64,000 nt of DNA from Turnera subulata (Eukaryota > Streptophyta > Magnoliopsida > Malpighiales > Passifloraceae): the NCBI GenBank assembly GCA_028386065.3, contig JAKUCV010005594.1:1-64000 (forward strand). Reading direction: 5' to 3'. Numbering within the stretch: the first letter of the stretch is position 1; every line of letters starts with the position of its first letter. The notes under the pieces are model-generated. The model saw only the letters and a program-made list of their open reading frames with translations. It had not been told where the DNA came from and searched no databases. A program made the translations under genes and the position numbers. Positions 11,854 to 22,016 of this stretch are shown one piece after another.

Positions 11854-13612
11854 TTAAGTCAGCAGAGCTAGATGACTGAATACAAGTCTCTAGCGCCTGC
11901 TGAACACCACTCTTCAAAGAAGTATCACTAGGAATAGGAGTTACCTCTTTATGCATCCCTTCTTCCGAGGAGTCAGAATGTTTGTCCGGAGGCCGTCCTG
12001 AGCACAACACTGTAGGCTTATCCGCCAGAGTTTGACAGCAGCTCCCTTTTTCTGAAGGATTATAAGAAGGAACTTGAGGAGTAGGTAAGCCCTGATCAGA
12101 CACCACCCTTTTCCCACTTGAAGAGACTACGTTGCTTGCATTAGTAATATATTTAAGGGGCACTTTAGTTGACACCTTTGCTGGCCGAGAATTCCCAATA
12201 GGTTCAGTGATGACTAAGGCAGCTTCTCGCATCAACGGCGACACCATATGAGGTCCAACATTAGCTTCCTTAGTGTTACCCATAATACTCTTTCCTTTGT
12301 CCTTCTGAATATTGCTCCTTCCAGTTTTTCCACCATCAGCACTCTTGGCTGGTTCTATTTGAATTCCTTTAGCTACCTCTAACATCACATCCTCTTTTCC
12401 ATCCTCCCTTAGTACGTCGAATCTAGATTTTCCAGTCTCCATGGGAGCAGATTGAGGCGCAGTAGTTGGTTTTCGATTTTTTTGCCGCCTCTGAACCAAC
12501 ATCCATTCCCCTCTAGCTTCAGTCAGCTCCGGTCTTTCCCTAGGTATAGCAGCACCAGGTCTCTTATAAGAGCCATGTCCAAGGCAGCCTTGGTTAACCT
12601 CGCAGTTCACTCCATTATCCTTCCCCGCATGGGGGCAGATATCATCCTTATGCCCATACAAGCATCATGTAAAACAAACGAGATGTAGACCCTCATAACG
12701 AACCTTCCAGATTTTCCTACCAACACGCACCTTAGCCAGCAGCGGTTTGGTTAGGTCGACTTCTACACAGAGCTTAGCAAATTGACCCCTTTCTTGGGAG
12801 AGAGTAACCCGATCAACCCGAATTGCTCTACCCAACTTGTTGCCCAGCTTCATGAGAAATTTGTCATCGTAGAACTCCATTCCCAGATTAGGAATCTGAA
12901 CCCAGGTAGTAACACGATCGATAGAAGCCTCGAATGGGTCAAACCCAGGATGCCACTGACGCACCGTCAGATAGTGCTCAGCCACCGTCCAGGGCCCTCC
13001 CGACAACACCTTCTCATAGTCTTCCACACCAGAAAATTGGGCCACAAAGAAATCATTTCCCAAATCAGTGAGCGTGAATGGTTTCCGGGTTTTCCACAGA
13101 TTGACCAGCCGATTGTGGAGAAAACGATACCCTACCGATCTGCCTAAGACCTTCACAATCAGAGCATGACACCACGACCGATAGAGACGGCGCTTCTCAC
13201 TAGCAGAGAGCCTGATATATGGACACTCAGGATCTTCAACCTCCTCATCAGAGTCAGATTGCACATCCGGGTAGTCATCCTCCTCCTCTGGTTCGTTCAT
13301 ATCTTCATCTCGTACAGGTCCACCCAACAGGAGCTCCTTGAAGGAGGACTTCCTTCTTGCCTCAAACCCAGTTTCTGGACCATCAGCAGCATCTCCACCA
13401 CCCACCGATCCTTTCCCCTGAACCCCATTCCCAAGTCTCACTTTTTTGAAAGCATGGGTATGAGGTGGTTCCACTTCAGTAGCATCCACATCGTCCTTCT
13501 CCATGAGAGAGGGGAGGTCTCCAGTGGTCATGGCGACCACCTGTTCGAAGAAATGCCCAAAAAAGAAACCAACAAGCAAAACAGAGAAAACTACGCGCCA
13601 GACACGCGCCAA
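11843..13612 (-). pseudogene. LINE ORF1, gag-like RNA-binding protein (DUF4283 plus CCHC knuckle)
   Basis: A single reading frame of about 589 codons with one internal TGA at 12665-12667. The N-terminal half has an acidic stretch and a DUF4283-type nucleic-acid-binding region (around residues 140-300, including FFVAQFSGVEDYEKVLSGGPW). A zinc knuckle of the CX2CX4HX4C type follows (CFT-stop-CLYGHKDDIC). The TGA sits exactly where the second cysteine should be, so one base change both breaks the frame and kills the knuckle. The rest is low-complexity. Its stop overlaps the ORF2 start by 11 bases, usual for plant LINEs. In life it would coat LINE RNA. Confidence 0.85.
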
Positions 13613-14799
13613 AAAAGATTGGGATTTAGGATTGTATTCCTATTGTTCTCTTTTAGGTGGAGAAATCTTTAGATAACCGACTCAACATATAAACCATTCC
13701 ATTCCAGTAAAAACATTAAGACACACCAACCAATACCATCATCCTAGCTAGTATAAGAGTAAAGAGAATATTTGTGTAAATGTACTTTAGATGATGCAGT
13801 AATGGAATCCAAGGGAGCCAAGGGCAAAAAACTCAAAGAAGTTGTTCTGTTGATGCCCAAGAAGAACCTTTTAGGGTTCAATGGCATTGCTGCAACTGTT
13901 CTTGACAGTGTTAGCTAGTTGTTAGGCCATGTTGTCTCTCTGCAATTTGTTATGGTGAGTTATGTTTATTTTCTTTTCCTAAATTTTGTTTGCTTTAGTT
14001 AGTAGTAGGTCCTCTCTAGATCCTTAATTTCCGAAATGATTCTAATAATAACAATGTTTAAGATAATTGCATATAGTCTTCTTGTGATCCAAAAGTACTT
14101 TTAGTTTCTTTGCCTGCAAAACATCGGTTGCTATGCAATACATTAAATGGATGTTGCATCTATATGGTGATCAATTCCAAAGGCAAAATGGGGGAGCCTG
14201 CATATTTGGAAGATTGGGATTCCAAAATTCGTTCCCTTAACAGCAATCAAGGCAGCATCGGAAGTATGGTCTCATTGGAATGAGGAAGACATTGGAAGTC
14301 CAGGGCCTTTCACAATAAGAAACAATTATTACAGTGAATTCTACCTCAAGTCTCTCACATTAGAAGATGCTCTTGGTGAAGGCCAGCTCCATTTTGTTTG
14401 CAACTCATGGATTTATCTTGTAAAAAATTACAAGAAAGACCGAGTTTTCTTCATTAACAGGGTGACCAACCGTTTACTGTATACTTATGCTTAAATCTCT
14501 TTGACAGGAACAATAGAATTAGATATTTTGACCAGCAGAAGTTAGTTCAGAGTTCCGGAATAGGCTTTTTGTTTTAATGCACAGACATATCTGCCTCATG
14601 AGACCTGCTGACCAGGAGATGGGGAAGGAAAGCTTCAGGAATGGGACCGAGTCTATAATTATGCTTATTACAATGATCTGGGAGATCCTGACAAGTGTCC
14701 AAGCTTTGCCCGCCTGGTTCTTGGAGCGTTGCAGAGTATCTTTATCCGTGAAGAGGCAGAACAGGACGACCGACAACAATATCAGGTAATTGTTCTATT

Positions 14800-15013
14800 G
14801 GGTTTTTGGGTTTTACAGTACCCGATCTTTAACGTTTTGGCCAATTTGGGTCCCTGACTTTCTGTTTGGCCGGTCATGTACCCCGAGTTTCTCTGGGCAG
14901 ACCAATCATGATCCCTTGGTCAGGTACCTGCTGACGTGGCGGGCTGCCCGGATTTTGAGGTTTAAGAGGTGTTTCAAAACGACGTCGTCTCGTGCCAAAA
15001 CGACGTCGTTTTA
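14800..15013 (+). repeat. left terminal inverted repeat of MULE 1
   Basis: Pairs with 18230-18448 in inverted orientation. It includes the words CCAATTTGGGTCCCTGACTT and ACGACGTCGTTT (present twice as a local palindrome). Confidence 0.85.
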
Positions 15014-15026
15014 CATTGTTGGATTG

Positions 15027-16960
15027 TTTTTTTTTTTTGAGAAATCGAAGGATGCTTTATTACTCAGAGCAAAGTGCTATGGAGTACATCAGCAGCAGTA
15101 ATAAGCAATATGTCCTCTGGCACATTAGCGAACCAGATAAATTTAGGACGGTAAGCTAAAGCTAGATGGCAAGCCGCATGTGCTGCCTTATTAAGAGTAC
15201 GAGAAATATAACTTGAACTAAAAGAAGAAAAAACACTAGAAAGTTGTTTTAAATCAGCAACCAGAAGACCAGACGGAGAGCGGTCCCAAGAGTCAGCTTG
15301 TAATGCTCGAATAGCACGTTGAGCATCCATCTCCAGGATTACGTGTTGCAACTGCATGTCAATTGTCATCTTCAGCCCGAAGCGAGCCGCATCCAACTCG
15401 CCATCTAGTGGATTCAGGGAGCTTGGCAGAAACTTAACGCCCATTGCAATCACTGAGCCTTTCCAATCCTGAATAACAACTCCCAGACCTATCCCTTCAT
15501 TGGAAAAACACGCCACATCAGTATTGATCTTGCACCAATCTCTCGGAGGAGGTGACCAACAGCGAACTGAAGACATTGCACGGCGAGGTTTATCCACTGT
15601 ATTGGCTGTGATATAACTACTGACAAGATCAATTTCCTGGTGTACGATATGCGGGGTATTCCACTCCTTTTGTTGGAAGTGAATGAGATTTCTAGCTTTC
15701 CAAATTGACCAAGTAATTGAAACCACCTGCATCAAGATTACCTCACCATATTTTTCCTGTACACCCTATAGCCAATCCGCTAGCGTGTTCACTGGGGAAC
15801 TGCTCACATCACCAGGAATGGAACTGGTATTCCACATGTCTTTAACCCGAGGGCAGTATAGCATAAGATGTAGGCCTAATTCAGGGGAAGAGCCACATAA
15901 GGGACATGAAAGATCAATGGGGATGTTCCTTCTGACAAGGTTGATCCGTACTGGAAGGATATCCAAGCACAATCATCATGCAAAGGATCTAATTTTTGAA
16001 GAGATGGGGAATTTCCAGAGAGCTTTCCACCAACTATTAGAGCATCTAGCCACTATGGATTGATTGGATTGAAGCTGCTGTTTCAATATAGAAAGGCAGA
16101 GATGGTAACCTGATTTAACAGTATAAACTCCTGAAGAAGCATAGTGCCAGAAAGGGCAATCTGGTGGTGCGCGAGAGCTTAAAGGGATGCTCTTGATCAA
16201 TTGAGCTTCCTCTTGAGAGAAAGTAGAATTAATCAGGTTATAGTTCCAGTCGTCACCGACCCCATTCATAAGCTCAGCTACACAGGCTTCACTTGCTAGA
16301 TTTGTCACCGGAGACGTGACTTTAAAATCAGGTTCCTTTGGCAGCCAATGATCCGCCCAAATTCTAATATCACGGCCATTTCCAACCATCCACCGAATAC
16401 CATTCTACAGTACCGACTGGGCCTTCATGATGCTCGTCCATGTATAGCTAGGATTATGGCCTAGTTTAGCTTGTAAGAAATCGGAAGAAGGGAAATAGCG
16501 GGCCTTTAGCAATCTAGTTAGGAGACAACTTTCATTCGTAAGGAGTCTCCATCCCTATTTTGCCAAAAATGCCAAGTTGAAAGCAGTAAGAGATCTAAAT
16601 CCCAATCCTCCATTTGATTTCTCCTGGCAAAGTTTCTCCCATGACAACCAGTGGATTTTATGCTTTCCATCCTTGTAGCCCCACCAGAATTTTCAAATCA
16701 AAATCTCCATATCCTGACAAATAGAGTCAAGAATGTAGAAACAACTCATGATGTAATTCGGTATGGCTTGTGCAATGGATTTAACAAAAATCTCCCTACC
16801 CGCATCCGTCAAAAATCTCTCTTTCCACAGACCCATCTTTTTCAACAGACGATCCTTGACATTAGCAAAAATGAGCTTTTTGGAGCAATCCGACCCAAAA
16901 CCTAATGGATACCAACATAAACCCGGCCAAAAACTCACCCGCAACTGATTTGAATTAAGA
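15027..16960 (-). mobile_element. 5'-truncated LINE (RT end, RVT zinc region, RNase H) inside MULE 1
   Basis: A poly(T) tract at 15027-15038 marks the LINE 3' end on the minus strand. Reading leftward from 16944 there is the end of a reverse transcriptase domain (AIPNYIMSCFYI). A zinc-ribbon RVT region follows (16389-15766, with LVRRNIPIDLSCPLCGSSPE). Next is an RNase H domain (15735-15064, with CKINTDVACFSNEG, GELDAARFG, LEMDAQRAI). Frameshifts and stops separate the parts. It is a different LINE lineage from the one at 7611-13788, judged by low similarity in the RNase H region. No convincing target-site duplication was found, so it may have been truncated or acquired with the DNA element. 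Confidence 0.85.
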
Positions 16961-16972
16961 AAAAAAATCTAC

Positions 16973-17013
16973 CATTTTAATAACTTTTTTTTTATCGAAA
17001 CATTTTAATAACT
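16973..17013. repeat. 13-bp direct repeat flanking a T-rich micro-insert
   Basis: CATTTTAATAACT occurs at 16973-16985 and 17001-17013, separated by a T-run and ATCGAAA. It could be a duplication or a footprint of an extremely truncated retro-insertion. Confidence 0.5.
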
Positions 17014-17300
17014 AAATAATATTATTATAGTAAATCCTTTGTTACAAAATAAAAAATAAGCCACCACCGAACAATTATTTTTTTAATATAATCCAAACTA
17101 TTATTTTAACACCACCTAATAATTATCTTAATAAATAATAATATTATTATTATTAAATTTAACAATTCTTAATTACTCGGCGCAATATAATCCTTACGTA
17201 AGGGCCATCCTAGTTCTGTTAACTTTTTCTAAGCATTCATCATCACAACAACCCAGTACGTGGATGAGGCCCTTGCAATTCCACGAGTAATTGGAAAAAC

Positions 17301-17759
17301 TTGACAAGAAAATCTCCAACCACAAAAATGAAGTGCTCTTCACTCACTCCTTGCTCCCTCCTTTCACGCCACCCCCTCTTCCTCCCCCATCCATTTATAC
17401 AACCCCCACAAAAAAATAAGACTCAACGAAAGCCTCAATCATTCATGGTGGTACTCACACACACCACTCATCTCCCTCCAACAGTCTCTTCCACGTCTCT
17501 TGGAGTTTTCTATTGCGCCTTGGCTTCGGGACGCTTGGATCCGGTTGGATCTCGTTCGATGTCAGCGGCTCTGCCCACCTCCGGTTGGATCTTACATCTG
17601 CAACCATCCTCTAGCTTCGACAAGGCTGGGTCTGCTCCAAGGTTTCTCTTCGTAGAACTCTCCGGCGAAGACTTCTTCATCGAGATGCGGTGGCTTACGT
17701 GCTCCAACTCTTGCTACGGCGGCTTCTCCTTTGTATCTGGGCACCCCTTGTTCCAGTGA
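17301..17759 (+). CDS. unrecognised open frame within MULE 1 (152 codons)
   Basis: An open frame lying between the LINE fragment and the right inverted repeat of the Mutator-like element. Its second half (from about 17480) is much more GC-rich than the surrounding AT-rich DNA and avoids stops. That composition would fit a piece of host gene captured by a Pack-MULE. I recognise no domain; the N-terminal part is proline/serine-rich low complexity. No splice sites or start context argue strongly for expression. Treat it as a possible captured fragment, not a proven gene. Confidence 0.25.
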   Translation: MTRKSPTTKMKCSSLTPCSLLSRHPLFLPHPFIQPPQKNKTQRKPQSFMVVLTHTTHLPPTVSSTSLGVFYCALASGRLDPVGSRSMSAALPTSGWILHLQPSSSFDKAGSAPRFLFVELSGEDFFIEMRWLTCSNSCYGGFSFVSGHPLFQ

Positions 17760-18229
17760 GTGTTGATGGGGTGGGTTGTGGATGGATTTAGGGGATTGTA
17801 TTCGGCTTTGAGTGTGATTGTGAAGTGGTTTTTGAGAATGATAGTTTTGCCCAGAAGGTGATAATCGGGGAGAAAAAGAAAGGGGAATAATTTGCTTAAT
17901 TCAATTGTGAGAGACCAAGTTTTGGGAACTGGGAGGGGGGATAAACTAACAAAAGGAAAGGAAATAATTGACCTAATTTAATTGTATTTATTAGTATTTA
18001 GGTGATAATATTACTACATATGAAGGGAAAAAAACACGGTAAAGGAATGTAAAATTTTTAGAGGGAAGTAAATGATGGAATTTAATTGTATTTATTATTA
18101 GTTAGTATTTAGTATTGTTAAAATGGGTGGGCGGGTTCACTGGTGCATACCAGACAGGTTTCGGGTCGGTATGGTATTGTACCAGGCCCGGGCAGACTTT
18201 GGGGCCAACTAATCCATCGTGTCAACCCA

Positions 18230-18448
18230 CGTCATCAAAACGGTGTAGTCTCAACTTGAAACGACGTCGTTTCGGCGCGGCTCAGAGAGCCCGAAATTAG
18301 GCAGCCTGCCACGTCGGTAGGTGCCTGACCGAGGGACTATGACTGGCCTGCCCACTTAAAGTCGGGGTACGTGACCGTCCAAACAGAAAGTCAGGGACCC
18401 AAATTGGCCAAAACATTAAACATCGGGTACTATAAAACCCAAAAACCG
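18230..18448 (-). repeat. right terminal inverted repeat of MULE 1
   Basis: Reverse complement of the left end with moderate divergence; the last base, 18448, abuts the duplicated target TTATTCTGTT. Confidence 0.85.
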
Positions 18449-18458
18449 TTATTCTGTT

Positions 18459-18615
18459 CATAATGAGAGACAAACTCTTCTAGTTAACTTAGACATGGAC
18501 TTACTATTTATTAACATTGTCATGGGTAATGACTCAGGGGCGGAGTAAGGGGGCCAACAGGGGCCATGGCTCCCCCTGACCTTTGTACAACTATAAATTT
18601 TGTAGTACCTTTACA
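18459..18615. other. unassigned segment between MULE 1 and the last LOX psi fragment
   Basis: Contains a palindromic G/C core around 18537-18585 (GGGGCC...GGGGCCATGGCTCCCC) in otherwise AT-rich DNA. Such cores occur in remnants of plant DNA transposons. I cannot assign it further. Confidence 0.3.
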
Positions 18616-19030
18616 TGTAAAGATGATCCTGACAAGTTCTCTTGAAAACAATCGCACCCCACCTACAGACAATTACTGGCATTTCCCTTATAGAGATTCT
18701 GTCAAAGCATTTGTCAGATGAGGTGTATCTTGGACAGAGAGACACTGCGGAATGGACAACTGATGTAGAACCGCTAGAGGCATTTGAAAGATTTGGAAAT
18801 AATTTGGCAAAAATCGAAAGAATGATTATGTAGATGAACCAAGATGTGAAGTGCAAGATCCAAGTAGGTCCAGTCAATGTTCCATATACGTTCCTACCAG
18901 TGAGATGGGATATAGTGGCAATGGCATCCCAACAGTAGTTCCATATGAAGCTTTAGTAGAAAGTGTTTATTATTTTAGAACCTCCAATAGTATAGAACAT
19001 AACTCCTTTCTTATATACTTATCTCCCGTT

Positions 19031-19098
19031 GGCTAAAGCTTGATGATATTCTCAAAATCAGGAAGGCTAAAGCTTGATGATATTCTCAAAATTAGGAA
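19031..19098. repeat. 34-bp tandem duplication
   Basis: The segment starting GGCTAAAGCTTGATGATATT is repeated head-to-tail (19031-19064 and 19065-19098) with one mismatch near its end. It lies just after the LOX psi 3' remnant. Confidence 0.85.
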
Positions 19099-19429
19099 GA
19101 GCCTGAGGAAATTTTACGTAGAGAAGTTTACGTATAGGTCATATTGAATTAACTAAATGATAATCCAAATCTGAATGGTACTCTAATGAAAGTACTCCAA
19201 TATTAAGTTAACAAGTTTGGCCATAGATGACGCGAATAGTACAAGATCATCAGGCAAAGTTCAAATGCACTTATTATGTTTCCACAGTATTTGTTTCTTC
19301 TACAAGCTCACTTCAATTAAACCACATAGTGAAAAGTATTGCTTCCCATTTCTGTTTCCTGCAGCTCAAGCAGCTGAAGTAAGGAGAACAACTTTGAAAA
19401 GTAATTCGATGGATTACCATGAATTGGTA

Positions 19430-19756
19430 GTGCTACACTAATGCTGATTGGGGAGGTAACATTCATGATGGGAAGTCTACTGCTGGATATTTAGTTTTTC
19501 TGGGCACCAACTTAATTTCATGGGCTTTCAAAAAGCAAAGGACAGTAGTCAGGTCTTCGGAAGGCAGAGTACAAAGCCATGGCTGATGGTTCAACTGAAC
19601 TAATTTGGGTACAGTCTTTGTTGGGGGAGCTCGAAATTCATCATCCTAATCCGACTATTTGGTATGACAACATTAGTGCAACGTACCTTTGTCACAAAAC
19701 CGATTATGACGCCTCAACCATCAGCTTAAGCTTTTTGTTAAGCTGGTCACTTGACA
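19430..19756 (+). mobile_element. Ty1/copia RNase H fragment
   Basis: The sequence encodes the copia RNase H signature in broken frames: NADWGG, STAGYL, ISWAFKKQ, then ELIWVQSLLGELEI and IWYDNISATYL. A frameshift near 19560 separates the two halves. It ends close to a sequence resembling a tRNA-Met primer-binding site at 19757, so it belongs to a different copia piece from the gag that follows. Confidence 0.8.
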
Positions 19757-20465
19757 TGGTACCGGAGCCAATATGCTTAACCGCACCTCATCTCTTTTAG
19801 TTTCTTGTTCTTTCGCTTTCTTTTAATCGTGGCTACAGATCCCCCACCTTCCTCTAGGTCTATTATTTTGGGATTCTTAGGTTCTAAACTCAATGCATCT
19901 GCTGTCGAAGCTCCTCTTGCTGCTGTAGTTCTTCCTTCGGTGTAAACTCTGAATAATTCGCACCAAGCTATTTCGATAAAGCTTTCTCACACAAGCTATG
20001 TGTTTTGGCGCAACCAAAATTGAGCCATTTTTGGCTGGCCAGGGCATGCTTGGTTATGTCACTGGCTCGTTTCCTTGTCCTCCTTCAACTATTGTTACTG
20101 ATGCAAATGAAATCCAGCCGAACCCGAACTATGCTCTTTTTGTTCAACAGGATCAGACTATATTGAACAGTCTTAACTCCTCTATTGCCGTTGAAATTTT
20201 TCCCACTGTGGTTGGCAAAAGAACCTCCAAAGAAGCTTCGGATGCTCTTGAGTCTTCCCTTGCCTCGTCTAATGAAGCTCGTCGAATGGCCATCCATTCT
20301 GCCTTGCACTGGCTTACAGCAGATCTCTCAATATCCTAATGAGCCCGTTATGCAATACATAAATCGGGCCAAACGTCTCTTCGTCGAGCTTGCTGCCAGT
20401 GGCTCCGCTACCATGTCAAGTGACCATCTCAACCAAAAGCTTAAGCTGATGGTTGAAGCCCCATG
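19757..20465 (+). mobile_element. Ty1/copia 5' fragment: primer-binding site and partial gag
   Basis: TGGTACCGGAGCCA at 19757-19770 resembles the usual TGGTATCAGAGCC primer-binding site. A short leader follows, then a copia gag (UBN2-type) with FLAGQGMLGYVTGSFPCPP, WDALESSLAS-like (here EASDALESS) and RAKRLFVELA. It is closely related to the second copy at 22027-22700 but has independent lesions (frameshift near 20310, stop at 20463). The remaining gag and all of pol are missing. Confidence 0.8.
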
Positions 20466-20640
20466 ATTGGTTTTGGGCTTACTACTCTAACACCCTCCCT
20501 CAAGTGAAAGCCCTTTCGGCTTGAAACTTGCATAGGCCCATCCATACCTTGTGCTTTTTAATTCAACAAGGAGGGAGGCGTGGGGATTCGAACACACAAC
20601 CATTTGGTTGGCTTCGCTACCATGATGCTCTATTCCAATC
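20466..20640 (-). repeat. tRNA-derived SINE-like remnant
   Basis: On the minus strand the sequence has tRNA-promoter-like words: an A-box-like GGTAGCGAAGCC near 20625 and a B-box-like GTTCGAATCC near 20590. Downstream is a body with an oligo-T and CCTCCC-rich part. Spacing of about 35 bp between boxes fits a pol III promoter. It abuts the truncated gag exactly at its stop codon. Confidence 0.45.
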
Positions 20641-21915
20641 TCCCTTGGAAGAGACTTACCAATTTTGGTTTAAACTTCTGTCTCACAAGACATTTTTATG
20701 CTTTTGGAGCTATCTCTACTCATTGCATCCATTTCAACTTTAAGAGCAGCCACACTGTTGGGAAGTCCTTTCCTGGACAGCCAGTCTGAAATAATCTTGG
20801 CATAAGGAAGCAAATGGAAGTATTCGACCACTTCTATAGTTGACCACCAAAAGGAACTCTTTATGAACAAAGGGCCTTGCAAGCTTTCAAGAGTATTTTC
20901 AAGAGGCATTTTGATCATATTGTCATCGATCCGTCCACTACATTATATAAAAGCGAGCAGTAGTCTTCACTTTACTTAATGAGTGTGTGACATGGCTCTC
21001 CAGAACCACAAGGTCACTCTGTCTAATACCAGTGGCATCTTTGACAGCTGAAAACGCTAGTTGCTGAAAGCCAGCCTCTTCCCTCCTGATTTGCCTACTG
21101 AATTCCTCCTAGTATATTGTTTTTGCTTCAAGCTATCAGCAGTTGCTTTTGACTTCTGGGCAGACACATTAACATCTTTCTCAATCAAGGACCAAACCCC
21201 TTTTGTAGTGTAACCAAACTGCAAGTAGTAGTTCTCCTTCTTAGTGTTGAGTAGAAGGACCGCAAACCTCGATGCGCCCAACATCGGAATCGTTCTTCCT
21301 CGCGCCTGACGTCTTTTGGCCTATGGTAGTCTTGAGTTTATCAAAGTAAGACAGGTCCTTTAGCAATTAGGATTTCGATCAACCACCACCATCTCAACTA
21401 TTACTACCACCAGTGGCACCACCATCATCTCCACCATTCTCTTTTTGCTTGTGTTGCTTTTCTAATTTTTCAAGCTATTTTAGATCTTTGCTGGTGATAG
21501 TGCTTTAGAACAACGATTGTGTCCAGCATTTTTGCAGCAGTATTAAGAACTCGGGGAGGTACTGCCCTACTCAAAATCTCTCTTAAAGTTAGATCTAGGG
21601 TTACTGCATCATCCTCATCCTCAGGAACTATTCCCTCTAAATCTTTATCTTCGTATTCAACCACTTTGTCCATTTCTTCATCTTCAAACCAGCCCTGCGA
21701 AGTCTCAAGAGATTTTGTAACGGTGAGTAGAATGTGTTGAAAAACATTCTCCACCGGGTATGAGGCGTACAATAGCAACTGGCAGGAAATTGTTGTCCAC
21801 TCATGAAGTAGCGTGTCTTCCATCCAAGTAGTGTAATAGGAATACAGCAAAGCGCACCAATGTGCTATGACGCTGAAACGACAGCCTTCACACAATGTAA
21901 TCAAACAAACCAAGA
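20641..21915. other. unrecognised stretch with minus-strand open frames
   Basis: Several minus-strand frames are open (20918-20670, 21284-21057, 21913-21470). The longest encodes 147 residues with a strongly acidic middle (EDEEMDKVVEYEDKDLEG) and then VTLDLTLREILSRAVPPR. The frames do not join cleanly and no family is recognised. The stretch separates two related copia gag copies, so it is probably part of an unidentified mobile element or captured gene fragments. Confidence 0.3.
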
Positions 21916-22016
21916 TGGATTTTGCTATAAGGGTTTAAGGATGTTGCAGTAACCCTAGATCTAACTCTAAGAGAGATTTTGAGTAGGGCAGTACCTCCCC
22001 AAGTTCTTGATACTGT
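21538..22016. repeat. 75-bp inverted repeat with a ~325-bp spacer
   Basis: Arm 1 (21538-21612) and arm 2 (21939-22016) are inverted matches with only a few mismatches; both contain AGGTACTGCCCTACTCAAAA or its complement. Arm 1 is the part of the minus-strand open frame encoding TLDLTLREILSRAVPPR; arm 2 gives nearly the same peptide on the plus strand. It ends right where the second copia copy begins. Read-through RNA could fold into a long hairpin. Confidence 0.8.

Larger units (their letters stand above)
7611..13788 (-). mobile_element. near full-length L1-type LINE with 16-bp target-site duplication
   Basis: The element body is about 7627-13772, read on the minus strand. A poly(T) run at 7623-7635 is its poly(A) tail. 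The 16-base word TGTGTAAATGTACTTT occurs at 7611-7626 and again at 13773-13788, a clean target-site duplication of the kind made by target-primed reverse transcription. From right to left it holds a short 5' region, ORF1 (gag-like), then ORF2 with endonuclease, reverse transcriptase, zinc-ribbon-type RVT and RNase H regions. Five or more disruptions make it inactive. It inserted between LOX A and the broken LOX psi. Confidence 0.92.
14800..18448. mobile_element. Mutator-like non-autonomous element with ~210-bp inverted ends (MULE 1)
   Basis: The left end (14800 to about 15013) begins GGGTTTTTGGGTTTTACAG. The right end (about 18230-18448) is its inverted match, with GGTTTTTGGGTTTTATAG on the opposite strand. 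Similarity runs about 210 bp into both ends, including the ACGACGTCGTTT palindromes. The flanks are TTGTTCTATT (14790-14799) and TTATTCTGTT (18449-18458), a 10-bp duplication with two mismatches, as expected for Mutator-type transposition. No transposase is visible. The interior holds LINE debris, an AT-rich part and an unrecognised open frame, so it is non-autonomous and possibly Pack-MULE-like. It sits four bases after the exon 3 donor GT of LOX psi. Confidence 0.85.
13790..18960 (+). pseudogene. lipoxygenase pseudogene (LOX psi), split and gutted
   Basis: Recognisable LOX pieces in order: part of exon 1 (13803-13955, lysine-rich start, then the VLDS-type segment with an in-frame TAG near 13916); exon 2 (about 14170-14460, frameshifted); exon 3 (about 14583-14785, shortened near its start). 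A Mutator-like element follows in the next intron (14800-18448). About 140 bp of unassigned sequence comes next. The last piece is a fragment of the final exon (about 18620-18950) with ISLIEIL and [10 protein letters not shown], ending in an in-frame TAG near 18831. Exons 4-8 and the start of exon 9, hence all five iron ligands, are absent. It lies between LOX A and LOX B on the same strand, so it is a dead member of a tandem array. Confidence 0.85.
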
